This document shows positions 49,778 to 59,684 of a DNA stretch of 64,000 nucleotides, piece by piece. Below the pieces are notes generated by a model. The model did not search any database, was not told the DNA's origin, and saw only the letters and a list, made by a program, of their open reading frames with translations. This DNA comes from Blastobasis lacticolella. Its lineage: Eukaryota; Arthropoda; Insecta; Lepidoptera; Blastobasidae. A program made the translations under genes and the position numbers. Within the stretch, counting starts at the first letter, position 1. Every line of letters begins with the position of its first letter. The stretch lies in assembly GCA_905147135.1 (NCBI GenBank), contig LR990067.1, forward strand, positions 4,030,001 through 4,094,000. Direction: 5' to 3'.

Positions 49778-50840
49778 TTCTCAAAGTACTCGATTTTGAA
49801 GATATTACTTGCTGTTTCTGTCAAACTAGCAGTATTCCCATGAGAAATTAAAAAAACATATTTGATCTTTTTTTCTTCTCATATCGACAGCACTTATTGA
49901 GCACTTAATTCCTACGCCCTGTCCATCCACCATTATGCTCTTAAAGTACTCGATTTTAAAGATATTACTTGCTGTTTCTGTCAAACGAGCAGTTACTCGA
50001 TGCAAAAAAAAAATCGATTGTTTTTTCATCTCATATCGACAGCACTTATTGAGCACTTAATTCCTACGCCCTGTCCATGCATCGTTATGCTCTTGAAGTA
50101 CTCGATTTTAAGATATTACTTGCTGTTTCTGTTAAACTAGCAGTTACCCGCTAAAAAAAAAAATTTTTTTGATCCTTTTTCCTTCTCATGTCGACAGCAC
50201 TTATTGAGCACTTAATTCCTACGCCCTGTCCACCCATCGTTATGCTCTCAAAGTACTCGATTTTAAAGTACAAAGTACTGCTGTTTCTGTCAAACTAGCA
50301 ATATTCCCATGAAAAATAAAAAAAAATCTTCTTTGATCTTTTTTTCTTCTCATATCGACAGCACTTATTGAGCACTTAATTGCTACGCCCTGTCCATGCA
50401 TCGTTATGCTCTTGAAGTACTCGATTTTAAAGATATTACTTGCTGTTTCTGTCAAACGAGCAGTTACACGATGCAAAAAAAAAAATCTATTGTTTTTTCA
50501 TCTCTTATCGACAGCACTTATTGAGCACTTAATTCCTACGCCCTGTCCATCTATCGTTATGCTCTCAAAGTACTCGATTTTAAAGATATTACTTGCTGTT
50601 TCTGTTAAACTAGCAGTTACCCGCTGAAAACATAAAAAAAATGTTCTTTGATCCTTTTTCCTTGTCATGTCGACAGCACTTATTGAGCACTTAATTCCTA
50701 CGCCCTGTCCATCCATCATTATGCTCTCAAAATACTCGATACTGATGATATTACTTGCTGTTTCAGTCAAACTAGCACTTTTCTTATTAAAAAAATAAAA
50801 AAAAAAAAATTTTCGCATTTTTGAAATTCTCATCTCTATA
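49778..50840 (-). repeat. Right arm of the foldback element, inner part: 7 subrepeats
   Basis: Mirror image of the left arm. The CTGTTTCTGT unit marks lie near 49811, 49974, 50126, 50280, 50443, 50601 and 50757. Junction types from the outside to the loop: A B C A B C. The left arm has an extra B in place of this strict order. Ends TTGAAATTCTCATCTCTATA at 50840, where the mariner-bounded insertion starts. Confidence 0.9.
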
Positions 50841-51466
50841 CAGGGTGTTTCATAATACATGTATAAAGCCGTGAACTGGATGGAGTGCTAAACGTATTAA
50901 AACGATAGGTACAATTATTTTTTTCGTGCGTGGAATAGTTACCGAGAAAATGACTATCGAACTTTTTCTTTTTCAATGTCGATAATCACATTTTGAAAAC
51001 GAAAGACCGCATCTCTAGAAATCAGTTGTAATAGATCACTCAAGTTCATAATCAGGTCAATCAACTGAATAATACAATTTTACCAGTTACAGATAGGATA
51101 TAGGTTTTGTGCCTTTAAGTCTTTTCTACCTACCGTTTCATATGAGTTTTAAAATTCAATCAAAAGATCACTACGATCAATACCTCAAGTGGCTGGTTAA
51201 TAAAATTATTATTACAAGCAGCTCGTGAGCAGTCCGGCACAAAAACAAGACATTTCGATGTTTGTTTCTACTTTAATTTATTTGTTTTTTGTTGCCTTCA
51301 ACACAATGTTGCACCTAGATACATAGTCTTCAAACTAATTGCGAAAACACAATAAACATTAATAGGCAAAAAAGTTACAGCTTGATTTCGCGTCTGCGCC
51401 ATATCTTCTATTGTACTAGGCGGTCATGACTGAAGCAGGTGGACTATGTACGGGATACTGATATCA

Positions 51467-51645
51467 CAGGGTGTCCATAAAGTACATTCACTAGATTTTA
51501 ATATTTTTGGAAAGTGCAGCAAAACTACACGATATTGTTGTTATACTTTTTTGTCTATTTTTTCACTCAGTTTACATCCTGTTGAATGCATGTGGTGAGT
51601 CTTGGCACAAGTTTATGCATTTCTCGTTGAACTTTTCCGCCAGCT
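51467..51645 (-). pseudogene. Mariner-like transposase C-terminus and end (remnant)
   Basis: Plus strand CAGGGTGTCCATAAAGTACA at 51467 looks like a second mariner-type terminus. The minus strand just inside it reads VQREMHKLVPRLTTCIQQDV and N, then a stop, reminiscent of the last residues of mariner-type transposases (LxxRxxxCI). The DDE core is not found. Confidence 0.4.
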
Positions 51646-53557
51646 ACGAAATAAGGAAAGATGTCATTTTAGTACCTATCTAATAGTAATTATTAAATTC
51701 TACTCATGTTTGAATTCAAGAAGATGAATATTAAATTTGAATAGCTGAAAAAATACCTAGCAACACTATTTACGTACTAGGATTTAAGCATTTAGGTTGC
51801 AGGCAACAAACATGCAGAACAGCAGATGCGTTGTCACTGTGAGGACTAAGATGAAATGCGTCATGCCTGTATTTGCACTGGCTTATTTTATGGACACCCC
51901 ACGTACTAGGCGCAATATTAAGGAGGTCTACATAATCCGTTTTGTATTTTTTGGTTTCGAGGGTTCTGTACAAAAAAATATTGTAATCAATTATGATTTT
52001 AATTCAAAAGGTTCATTTATAGTTTTTACGAAAGTGCACCACCACCTAACTAATAGCAAAGTAGTCTTATTCAAATTACTGTAGCATATTAATGTAGCAA
52101 ACTCTAATTAATGTAACATCTTTGTCTTTTTACGAGTTTGCTTTCTCATGTCATGTCTGTCAGTCATGTTTCAGTGTCGCGTAGGTAATCGTACCTATCG
52201 TTTTCACGAACATTTCTTATCAACTAAAATTAACTTAATGATTCTTAGTTGATGGAGCTTTACCTGTAAATATCCCATGCTTCACCCAATTGGAGAACCT
52301 AGGTCACCTAGGTGGAGCACGGACCCAAACACAATTTTAGAAATTACTGTCTAGGTTACTGTCATTGTACCAAACTACCCGATAAAATCGTGATAAGCAA
52401 ATGTAGGCCATCGCCATAAGGATTATTATTAAGCCCACAGTTGGATTCGCTTGAGACTCACTTTAACAAATAAAAAAAAATCAACATTATGGTGCAACTA
52501 CCAGGAGAACATAAAACGAGAGAACATAAAAGGCGAAATAAGTTAGACCCCTAAAACACGGATCCCTAAGTACGAATCCTTTTGCACGTGCCGTCAAGGT
52601 CAAGGCCGGCGCCGGAGCTGTGGCGGCGCTTTTGACATCAAAATAGAAACTGAAAGCTACAAAATCTAAAAATAGAATACTTTGGCGGGCCGTTCTTTAT
52701 TTTGTGGTTTGACCCACGGCGCGACTTCCATTGACGAAATTTGCCTACTTTCGCGTCGTATTCGTTCATTCAGTTTTTAGCTTTTCGCGTGACCGAAATG
52801 ATTGTTGCGTTGTAGTTGTAGGATACCTAAGTACCTATTGTGAAGATAACTGTGATAAGAGTGTTAACGATGTGAACGAATGATTTATAGCTTCAGGTAC
52901 CAGTATTAACGTAGTCTTGTCTGTGTTCAGCGTTCAACGTTTAAGTATTGTGATAATCATGATTCTGTGTATGAATGCAAGCTAGCAGTAGGCCAAACAC
53001 CATGGTACCTACCTATTTACGTATTGCATAGCAACCAGAGCCTGCGTAGTGTTGTGTATCTGTGTGTATGGAGTGTACCTACCTAGCTACGCTACGATAC
53101 GAGTGCAAGCTTACTTGATAGTTAATACCTATCAGTCATCCGAGCCACAAGAAAGCAAGAAAGTATGGCACCTGACGCTGTTTGTTTTCATAAAATAACT
53201 TTAAAAAGGTACGTACCACCTACATGCTTTAAAGGTCTAGGTTCTAGCTAGACTTTAAGATATGCTACCTAGCTAGTACCTAATCGTAACGTTAGGAGGT
53301 TCTTTTCCGACGGGAAATAGGCAGAAAAGACAACGCTTTTATCTGTTCATGAAAACATGTAGGTATTTAGTAAAACCTGTCTGTAATCTGTTTCAACAAA
53401 ACTAGTCTCATAAGTGGTTCCCTACGCTACGTAGGTCCCTAGATGAGTGAACCATTTTAGTAGGACATAGTACCTACTTATTTGTGTAGAACGATTTATC
53501 AATTGAACGAATTCTGTTTTAGTTATGTAGCTATCTTTAGTATGTTTTTCAAGAACG
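51646..53557. other. Unique-looking DNA inside the 5.2-kb insertion
   Basis: About 51789-51845 (TTTAGGTTGCAGGCAACAAA, GATGCGTTGTCACTGTGAGG) is an inverted piece of the ACAACGCACCTGCGG-type LINE end. Other blocks (52590-52800, GC-richer) match nothing else in the window. No convincing gene. Confidence 0.4.
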
Positions 53558-55000
53558 TTGGTGGCTGGGCGGTTGAGTATCCGACGTAAGCGAGAGAGGT
53601 GCCGGGTTCGAATCCCGCTGTGGCAATGTACCAATGACTCTTTTCTGAGTTCAGTGGCGTTACTGTCATACAAGCCCAAAAGCCGGGCTTGCCTTATAAA
53701 AATAATTATCGATAAAAAATCAAAGATAATGCGAGCGCGAACTATTTAAAGTTCGCGCTCCTAATGCAATGAGCAGTTTTCCAATAGGTATCTAAAGCAT
53801 TCTTAACCACTCACTAGATGGCGCCCTGACAATTTTGGTAATTGATAATCGCTTGAAATAGGTTCTTAGCAAATAGGATATAAACACTGGGTACGTTGTA
53901 TTGGATAATATTGTATTTGTCAATAGTTTTCAACCATTTTAGAGGTTGTAATAATAATGGAACATAGTACCAACTTCAATAAATATATCTTTTTACACTT
54001 TGTTCAACCTTTAACAGTTATGTTTATATTAATAAACATTTTATTTTTAAGTTTAGTATTAGTTGGCTGCCTGAAATCACTGCCACCATCATACAGATTA
54101 TAAAAAAATTACCAAAATTGTAGGAGCGCCATCTATTGATGCTTTTTGAAACCAACTATCAATACCTACTGGAAAACTCCTCATTCAAACTGCCGCGCCG
54201 CAAAGCAGCGCCATCGTGCGCCCAGGTTACGAAACACGATCCGAACGCACACGCAAGTTGAGGAAATTGAGACTCGGTCAGTCATCTCGCTCGCACGCGC
54301 TGGCTTGTAAGCGGGCTTTGATTCCGGCCGGTATGTCTCTTTCTTACATATGAAAACTGTCCTATAATGAGATATAACTATACGTTTGTTTATATGGTAA
54401 ATTGTACGAGACTTTAAGCCCTGCATGCGTATGAAGTTGTACACGGATCTTTGAAATTGGCAACTTCGCGCATGCGCAGTAGGTACGTTTGTTGAATGCT
54501 GTAATACGTACCAACTTCACTATTGTTTTGTTTGAGCTGTTTGGGCGGATAAGTAATTAGTTTTTTGTTGTGTTTGTGTTGTGTTTTGTAGTAAAAGTGA
54601 TTTAATTAGATTGATTAACAATAGACGAAGTAGAGTCCCTTGTGATGGTTTAAAATGTGCACAAGTTTTGATTTGCATGGAAAAGGTAAAGTTTATAATC
54701 ATTTCTCAGAAAATAACAAATTATTTCCGTAATGTGGCAAGGGGATGGATTTATTTTTAATAACCGTAAAAACTACACAAACTTCATCTCTCGGCTTGCC
54801 TTACTCTGAACCCCTAGGCACGCCACTGTCTGAGTTATGTACATTAGTTGAAATTAACCGATGCTCCTATGGTGAGGGAAACATCATGATGAAATCTGCA
54901 AATTCTGGCAACTGAAATTGTAACCATGATCCAATCGAGTCAGGTTCCCCTGGTAGCAGGGTCATGGAGGTCAAATGGTAGTCGCTCCACTGTAACAAAT
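53558..55000 (+). mobile_element. SINE-A split by the hAT element
   Basis: 53558-53651: GTTGGTGGCTGGGCGGTTGA, GTGCCGGGTTCGAATCCCG, to TTTTCTGAGTT. 54829-55000: TCTGAGTTATGTACATTAGT to GGTAGTCGCTCCACTGTAA. Tail truncated. An inverted SINE-A follows 25 bp later. Confidence 0.9.
53652..54828. mobile_element. hAT element, non-autonomous, 1177 bp
   Basis: Termini CAGTGGCGTTACTG and (inverted) CAGTGGCGTGCCTAGGGG. 8-bp duplication TCTGAGTT at 53644-53651 and 54829-54836. CAGTGGCGT ends are classic hAT. Contains a 28-bp palindrome at 53733-53760 (GAGCGCGAAC / GTTCGCGCTC). Minus frames at 54181-54444 and 54520-54702 show no BED finger or hATC dimerisation signature, so no transposase. Confidence 0.92.
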
Positions 55001-55024
55001 TCTTTTCTCTCCACAAAATTATTA

Positions 55025-55345
55025 GACTATGGTCCATGATCTAGGATTTGGCAGATTAGGTAATTAATTGCAGTGGAGCGACTGCCATCTGACATTCCTG
55101 GCTCCTAACCCTGCTACCAAGGGAACCTGACCAGATTTGATCATGGTTACTTACACATTCAGTCGTCTGAACTGAATGTGTAAGTTTCATCACGATGATT
55201 TCCCTCACCGTAAAAGCATCGGTTAGTATTCAGCTACTGTGCATAACTTAGAAAAGAGTTAGTGGTACATGGCGGCAGTGGGATTCGAACCCGGTACCTC
55301 ACGCGTACGAGTCGGATACCGCAACCTTAGGCCACCGACGCTCCG
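55025..55345 (-). mobile_element. SINE-A, tail end missing
   Basis: CTATGGTCCATGATCTAGGA to GGCCACCGACGCTCC. Inverted B box GGGATTCGAACCCGGTACC. Two small internal duplications (TTAATTGCAG; ACTTACACATTCAG). Forms an inverted pair with the SINE-A at 53558. Confidence 0.88.
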
Positions 55346-55445
55346 ACTATTTAAGCATACCTACCTATCGAAAATAATTAGTGTAGGCAAGTTCCTAGTT
55401 AATTTGGTAGAGCCTATTCATAAGTAGGTAACATTTAGTACGACG

Positions 55446-55887
55446 CCTGGTAGTAAGATGAAGGAGGTTGGTTTGTTTTGATATGAATGGCACGAGGTTA
55501 TTACTCGTCCTTATGGTGTGTACACACTCAACGTACGCCAACGAAGGGCTGTCGGCCGAATTATTTGGACTTCTAAGGTCTAATACTTGCATTTCGTGGT
55601 CAAGCAAACGATCTTTGGGAGTTTTGGGAACCGATTCGGGCTCGTATTTGCACGTTTGTTTGTTGGCCTTCGGTATCCGCCCAAACTGCGATTGGATGAT
55701 TACTTCTATCCGTTTGATGTTACCGCCACGCTGCACTGCGGATTGCCGGCCGGCACACGCCAACGGGACAATCGTTGGCCGAAACGGGTGCGCGTTACAC
55801 ATCGCCCGGTGTGTACGCAGCATTAGGCTCCTGGTAGTAGGCTTGAGGAGGTTGCTTTGTTTCGATAGGGGTCGCACGAGGTTGTTA
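55446..55887. repeat. 58-bp direct repeats 384 bp apart, open on both strands
   Basis: 55446-55503 and 55830-55887 both start CCTGGTAGTA and end CACGAGGTTNTTA, differing at about 11 of 58 positions. Between them lies a GTGTAC-bounded, GC-richer block with AACG/CGTT elements in inverse order (ACGCCAACGA, AATCGTTGGCC). A 164-codon plus frame (55468-55962) and a 160-codon minus frame (55395-55877) overlap here. The minus frame repeats the peptide NNLV..(L/I)SKQ(S/T)NLL..TTR because of the direct repeats. I cannot name a protein; it is probably a composite repeat. Confidence 0.55.
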
Positions 55888-56054
55888 ACCTGTTTTTTAT
55901 ATGATCATCAACTTCAAATAGAGCTGCGCTTCAACGTAGTCGATATGGTTATTTATCTTTAAAAATTAATTTTTTTTATTAAAATTAAAATTCAATGTCC
56001 GGATAAAATGAAGTCGCCAGTGCACTCTTTGAAAGCTCTACTTTAACACCCTTT
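55888..56054. other. Right subterminal part of the 5.2-kb insertion
   Basis: A/T-rich run near 55960-55995, then sequence up to the 31-bp terminus. No gene. Confidence 0.4.
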
Positions 56055-56087
56055 CGGCTTTATACATGTATTATGAAACACCCTGTA

Positions 56088-56333
56088 TATCAAGAGCACT
56101 TAATTAGCACTAAATATTATATCATTGATTGTAAAGCTGTGTCATTCTGTTTTAGGCATTTAGGCATGTACTCTGCTAGCTTGATCAAAAGGTAGCAGTA
56201 TTTGTATTTTCTGCAAATCTTATGGAGCACCAAATTTGCGAATTTGGCACTAAATTAGCACTCAATTAGCACTAAATTCTGAGCAGAATTACAAACGATT
56301 CTGCTCACTTTCTTATGCTAGCTTTATAGACGT
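56088..56333 (-). repeat. Right arm of the foldback element, outer end
   Basis: TATCAAGAGCACTTAATTAG to TATGCTAGCTTTATAGACGT. Inverted copy of 48381-48620 with few differences, separated from its inner arm by the 5.2-kb insertion. Confidence 0.9.
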
Positions 56334-56342
56334 CCTAGACTA

Positions 56343-56469
56343 AGTCACGTCGTGGTAAGTATGCAAGACATTGCAAAATAATACATTGCACTTTCGTTCA
56401 CGGACGATGGATGTTTGATATGTCTAGTATTCCGCAACACTTCGCACTGGTGAAACACTCTTTTTAAAG
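56343..56469. other. Right flank of the foldback element
   Basis: The flanking duplication is at 56334-56342. Nothing else recognised. Confidence 0.4.
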
Positions 56470-57210
56470 AAGAAGCTTTTTTCATCGAAGGCGGCACTCT
56501 TGCAGCTTATTTACGATGTCACAGATGCCAAGGCTGCCACGAATGTCGGCGTTTCGGAAGCGATATTTATGTTAAATTCCACACATCCACCGCAGCATCT
56601 TTATTTCCGTGACGCGCAGCTCTTGCTTGTGTCGCTCTGGTAGGTTGTAGGCTAGTTATGTAACGTTGTTGCCAATAATTCTCTGGTTTCAATGACTGAA
56701 ATGGTTACTTTTGCGATTCCGTTAGATTTTATGGGGTCAGTTGCTTACAAAGTTCCATTGCAATAAACTAAAACTAAATACATACATACATAAAGCTCAC
56801 GCCTGTGTCCCACAGGTGGGGTAAGAAAGAAAGAAAGAGAGAAATAAGACATTTATTACACGCAGACACAACGATACGACAAATAGGTACAACAACAACA
56901 AAAAAAAAACAACGTAATAAAAGTACATAAAAAAACAAAAATTAAGTAGAAAATAAAAAAAACAGAATAATAATAAATGTACCTACCTACATTTAACTAT
57001 TCCCAGTGGCATTGTTAAAACTCTGTGTCGTGTCGTGGTAAGCAGATATTATTAAATCGATCATACGTAATCGCAAAAGTACCAATTTCAATCATTGATA
57101 TCAGAGAATTGTTGGCAACAGGGTTACGAAATTAGCATACAGGTCTAATGATGGTCTTATATACTTGTCCCTTCATCTTTACCGACATTTTAGGGTCACA
57201 AAAGATACAA
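56470..57210 (-). pseudogene. RTE-D protein fragment split by MITE-1
   Basis: 57141-57210 (minus) decodes CDPKMSVKMKGQVYKTIIRP, matching CDPKMPMKLKGQVYKSIIRP in the 42057 protein. 56579-56642 (minus) decodes ERHKQELRVTEIKMLRWMC-like sequence, and 56480-56545 the RGSLxxxDIxxKLQECRLR stretch. The MITE-1 between them sits where LLYGSETWPLL should be. Same subfamily as 42178, but older. Confidence 0.78.
56662..57130. mobile_element. MITE-1 copy 2, in RTE-D
   Basis: ~60-bp inverted termini: GTTGCCAATAATTCTCTGGT / CAGAGAATTGTTGGCAAC, then TTTCAATGACTGAAAT and ACTTTTGCGATT against their complements. The interior is expanded to ~470 bp by a LINE-end scrap (CACGCCTGTGTCCCACAGGT, 56795-56815), a GAAA run at about 56822-56845 and A-rich sequence. 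Confidence 0.78.
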
Positions 57211-57526
57211 ATTCCGAGATTTTTCGAGAATTTATATACTGACTGCGTTAGATTTAAAAACTCCATATAAAGGGATTTATAACTGTGGAGTATTTTTAAA
57301 CATCTCCGCTTACAAACCGCGTACGCGTTCCGACAATTTGGGCAACTACCAACGCGCGTGGCGTCCAATCCCTACACTACCCTACATTATCCTACCCCTA
57401 CACCTACTTAACCTACCCTTTTTTTCTTGCTTATAAACCTTCCTCTTGAATCACTCTATCTACGAGTATTGCTAAAAACCGCAATAAAATCCTTAGGCGC
57501 AGAGATCCAAGCGTACATAGATATAT
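57211..57526. other. Nothing recognised
   Basis: Repeated CTACCCTACA/CCTACCC units near 57370-57420; otherwise unassigned. Confidence 0.35.
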
Positions 57527-57772
57527 GTGGTGTGTGGTGCCGCCACCTCAAAGAATAGCACCACCCCATCTCTTCCCGTGGGTGTCGTAAGAGGCGACTA
57601 AGAGACAAATCCGAAAGGTGGGCAGCAGCATCTTTCTGGGTAGATTTACATCAACTGCACTGCGATCTCCAACCCGCCTGCCAAGCGTGGAGATTATGGC
57701 AATGACCTCCCCTTACGTGGGAGAGGCCCGAAGTCCTGCAGTGGACTGTTATGGGCTGTGATGATGATGATA
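57527..57772 (+). mobile_element. REP-B, divergent subfamily
   Basis: GTGGTGTGTGGTGCCGCCAC, CTCTTCCCGTGGGTGTCGTA, TAGATTTACATCAACTGCAC, then the standard tail half to GGACTGTTATGGGCTGTGAT and GATGATGA. Second member of the subfamily at 20482. Confidence 0.9.
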
Positions 57773-57860
57773 GATATATAGGGACAGACGGCGGGAAGCG
57801 ACTTTGTTTTACACTACGTATGTATTCTATGTATATTGTATATTATAAAAAATAATAATA
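57773..57860. other. Short AT-rich spacer
   Basis: Nothing seen. Confidence 0.3.
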
Positions 57861-58205
57861 ATCATCTTGGCGTTAATGTCCCGGTTGTGCTCTCGCGCAC
57901 GAGGGCCCGGGGTCCGGCGTGACCATGATCCAGGATTTAGCAGGTCAGGTAACAGTGGAGCGACTGCGATCTGACCTCCATGACCCTGCTACCAGGGGAA
58001 TCTGATCAGATTGGATCATGGTTACACATCCAGTCGCCTGAATACGCAGGTTTCATCACGATGTTTTCCCTCACCGTAAGAGCATCGGTTAGTATGCAAC
58101 TAAGTAATGTACGTAACTCAGAAAACAGGTACATGGCCGGAGCGGGATTCGAACCAGGGACCTCTGGCTTACGAGTCGGATACTCTAACCGCTCGGCCAC
58201 CGACT
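57861..58205 (-). mobile_element. SINE-A, full length
   Basis: ATCATCTTGGCGTTAATGTC to GCTCGGCCACCGACTC. Inverted B box GGGATTCGAACCAGGGACC. Frames at 57980-58327 and 58006-58200 are SINE shadows. Confidence 0.92.
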
Positions 58206-58542
58206 CTTTATATGTACTATTATATTGTATCTATCTATCTATAGATGTATATTGTATATTATATATACTTATAAATAGATTCAACATCACGAACCACAAG
58301 GCTCCCTCGAAAATGAATTTCAAATAACAAACAATGGGTAGCGATAATGTCTTCACTTACAATAAACAGATTTCCACAACCAAAATTTAAACATGAATAA
58401 ATTATCGAATACAACATTATTTTATCAAGATAAAGAGCAAAAGGTTTTTGAATAGAATTTCGCATTTAAATACTTCATTGTAAAGCAACGAGAACCTTAA
58501 AATAATTCTAGATAAATAACGCTTGCCAGCTATTATTGAAAT
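58206..58542. other. AT-rich, nothing seen
   Basis: ATCTATCTATCTATAG run near 58230; nothing else. Confidence 0.35.
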
Positions 58543-58930
58543 GTAATACGGCAGACTAACAGGCAGGTGGCCACCTGATGGAAAGGCGTCACCGCCGCCT
58601 ATGGACATCAGCAACACCAGGGGCGCTACAAATGAGTTGTTTGCGTCTGAAGCGACCCCTAATATACCTCTTGAACGATCCCATATCATAGTCCACTGTG
58701 TCTGGGAGCTCATTCTACATCCGAATCCTACGAGCGAGAAACGTTCTTTCGAATCTTCGCGTGGTGACCAAGGGTCTACGTAGTGAGGATGAGTACCCAG
58801 CCCGCGAGTGGTGCGATGACGGAATTGTGCTGTGGGCACCAGATCGAAAAGTTTCTCAGAACACTCCCCATTGTACAGCCGATAGAACACACACAGGGAG
58901 CCAAAGTCCCTTCGGTTAGCCAGTGGTTTT
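58543..58930 (-). pseudogene. LINE-G-like C-terminus and 3' end
   Basis: The minus strand reads VFYRLYNGECSEKLFDLVPT, AQFRHRTTRGLGTHPHYVD, then after a frame change RFERTFLARRIRM and NELPDTVDYDMGSFKRYI, then RGRFRRKQLICSAPGVADVH. These are the same blocks in the same order as LINE-E (LSVFYRLHFGEC...) and LINE-F (RLWNEL...FFKKG...). The 3' end (58543-58615) has the inverted LINE-G terminus (GGCAGACTAACAGGCAGGTG). This ties LINE-G to the Jockey-superfamily-like group. Two frame breaks at least. Confidence 0.8.
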
Positions 58931-59200
58931 ACTTGCTTGTTTGTATGAGATCGTCGACAATTTGTAAGTTTAAGTAGAACGCTGCCACTAAACCAGGGTC
59001 GTTAATTTGATTTTTTGTTATACATTGTACGTAGAATAAGACCACGCTAAGTCCGAATCGCTTATTAAAAAAAATATCTGTACGGCAACCTATGCCAAGT
59101 TTTTTAAACGTTTTAGAATATGTCATTCATAAAAGTCACAACAAATTTGTTTTCTGTGGGATTGTTTATTTTCGTGAATTATGAAAAATATTATTGAATA
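58931..59200. other. Nothing recognised
   Basis: Spacer before a small open frame. Confidence 0.3.
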
Positions 59201-59410
59201 ATGGGCAAAACAATTAAAAAAGAAGTGCGGGAGATGATTTTCAGCATGATTAATGATTTAGACAAACTAAAAGTACATGTTCAAGCTAATAGTGATCGAA
59301 TAACTGAATGTTTCCAAGAAGATTATCCCCAGATTATTGCCATATCCACACTTAATAATTTTTACTACTGGCAGTCGATACGGACTTATCCTATTCTATT
59401 TATATTCTAG
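59201..59410 (+). CDS. Small open frame, 69 codons, function unknown
   Basis: Starts MGKTIKKEVREMIFSMINDL, then DKLKVHVQANSDRITECFQE. The N-terminal half looks like an amphipathic, charged, protein-like segment of the kind that opens some insect DNA-transposon proteins (a helix-turn-helix start). After FQEDYPQII the composition changes to aromatic and hydrophobic and the frame ends, as expected if an intron or truncation follows. No repeat copy in the window. Either a truncated transposase N-terminus, a first exon, or chance; I cannot decide. Confidence 0.3.
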   Translation: MGKTIKKEVREMIFSMINDLDKLKVHVQANSDRITECFQEDYPQIIAISTLNNFYYWQSIRTYPILFIF

Positions 59411-59684
59411 GTTACATCTACCTGTTGCTTAATTTAAATTTTATTTTAATAATATAGAAGTTTTCTTACCAGTTTCAAGGCAACCATTTTCACAACGAAT
59501 TGTTATTTTCACTAAAAAACGCCAATGCTTGTGTGAAGGCAAATAATAAAATAATCATATTTATTAAACGAAGTCTTATATAAGCGCTTACTAATAATAC
59601 CAGGCTAATTAATAATATGTACTTAGCTATCATATAATCATTTGATCATAGTTAATAAATGAATTACTCATTTATAATAAAGAA
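59411..59684. other. AT-rich, nothing seen
   Basis: No repeat or gene assigned. Confidence 0.35.

Larger units (their letters stand above)
50841..56085. mobile_element. 5.2-kb insertion with 31-bp perfect termini and TA duplication
   Basis: 50841-50871 begins CAGGGTGTTTCATAATACAT; 56055-56085 ends ATGTATTATGAAACACCCTG. The 31 bp are perfect inverted copies. TA at 50839-50840 and 56086-56087. The empty site can be inferred from the left arm (CTTGATATATAGAGATGAG), which fits a 2-bp duplication. Tc1/mariner class by ends and TA. Much longer than a typical mariner (~1.3 kb), in part because of inserted SINE-A and hAT. No intact transposase seen. Confidence 0.85.
48381..56333. mobile_element. Foldback-like transposon with tandem-repeat arms (total span)
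   Basis: Outer ends are inverted copies over ~235 bp: left 48381 onward ACGTCTGTAAAGCTAGCATA, right ends TATGCTAGCTTTATAGACGT at 56333. Both are followed outside by CCTAGACTA (48372-48380 and 56334-56342), a 9-bp target duplication. Inwards lie arrays of ~150-163 bp subrepeats in mirror image around a 79-bp loop. A later 5.2-kb insertion (50841-56085) splits the right arm; without it the element is about 2.7 kb. Long inverted repeats made of tandem subrepeats plus a 9-bp duplication fit Foldback-type or Mutator-like elements. No transposase is visible. Family assignment is inference; the structure is direct. Confidence 0.88.

Noticed and set aside
48628..50840. CRISPR-like array
   Set aside because: Units of 150-163 bp with no short repeat/spacer alternation, mirrored on the other strand, in a eukaryotic repeat context.
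48856..50860. Several 60-120 codon frames with peptides such as TETASNIFKIEYFESI
   Set aside because: They are translations of the foldback subrepeats and appear on both arms.
54181..54702. Minus-strand frames in the hAT element as transposase
   Set aside because: Short, without BED finger, DDE/RNase-H-like or hATC features; the element is non-autonomous.
55468..55962. 164-codon plus frame as a host gene
   Set aside because: An equally long frame lies on the opposite strand, the area contains direct repeats, and no domain is recognisable.
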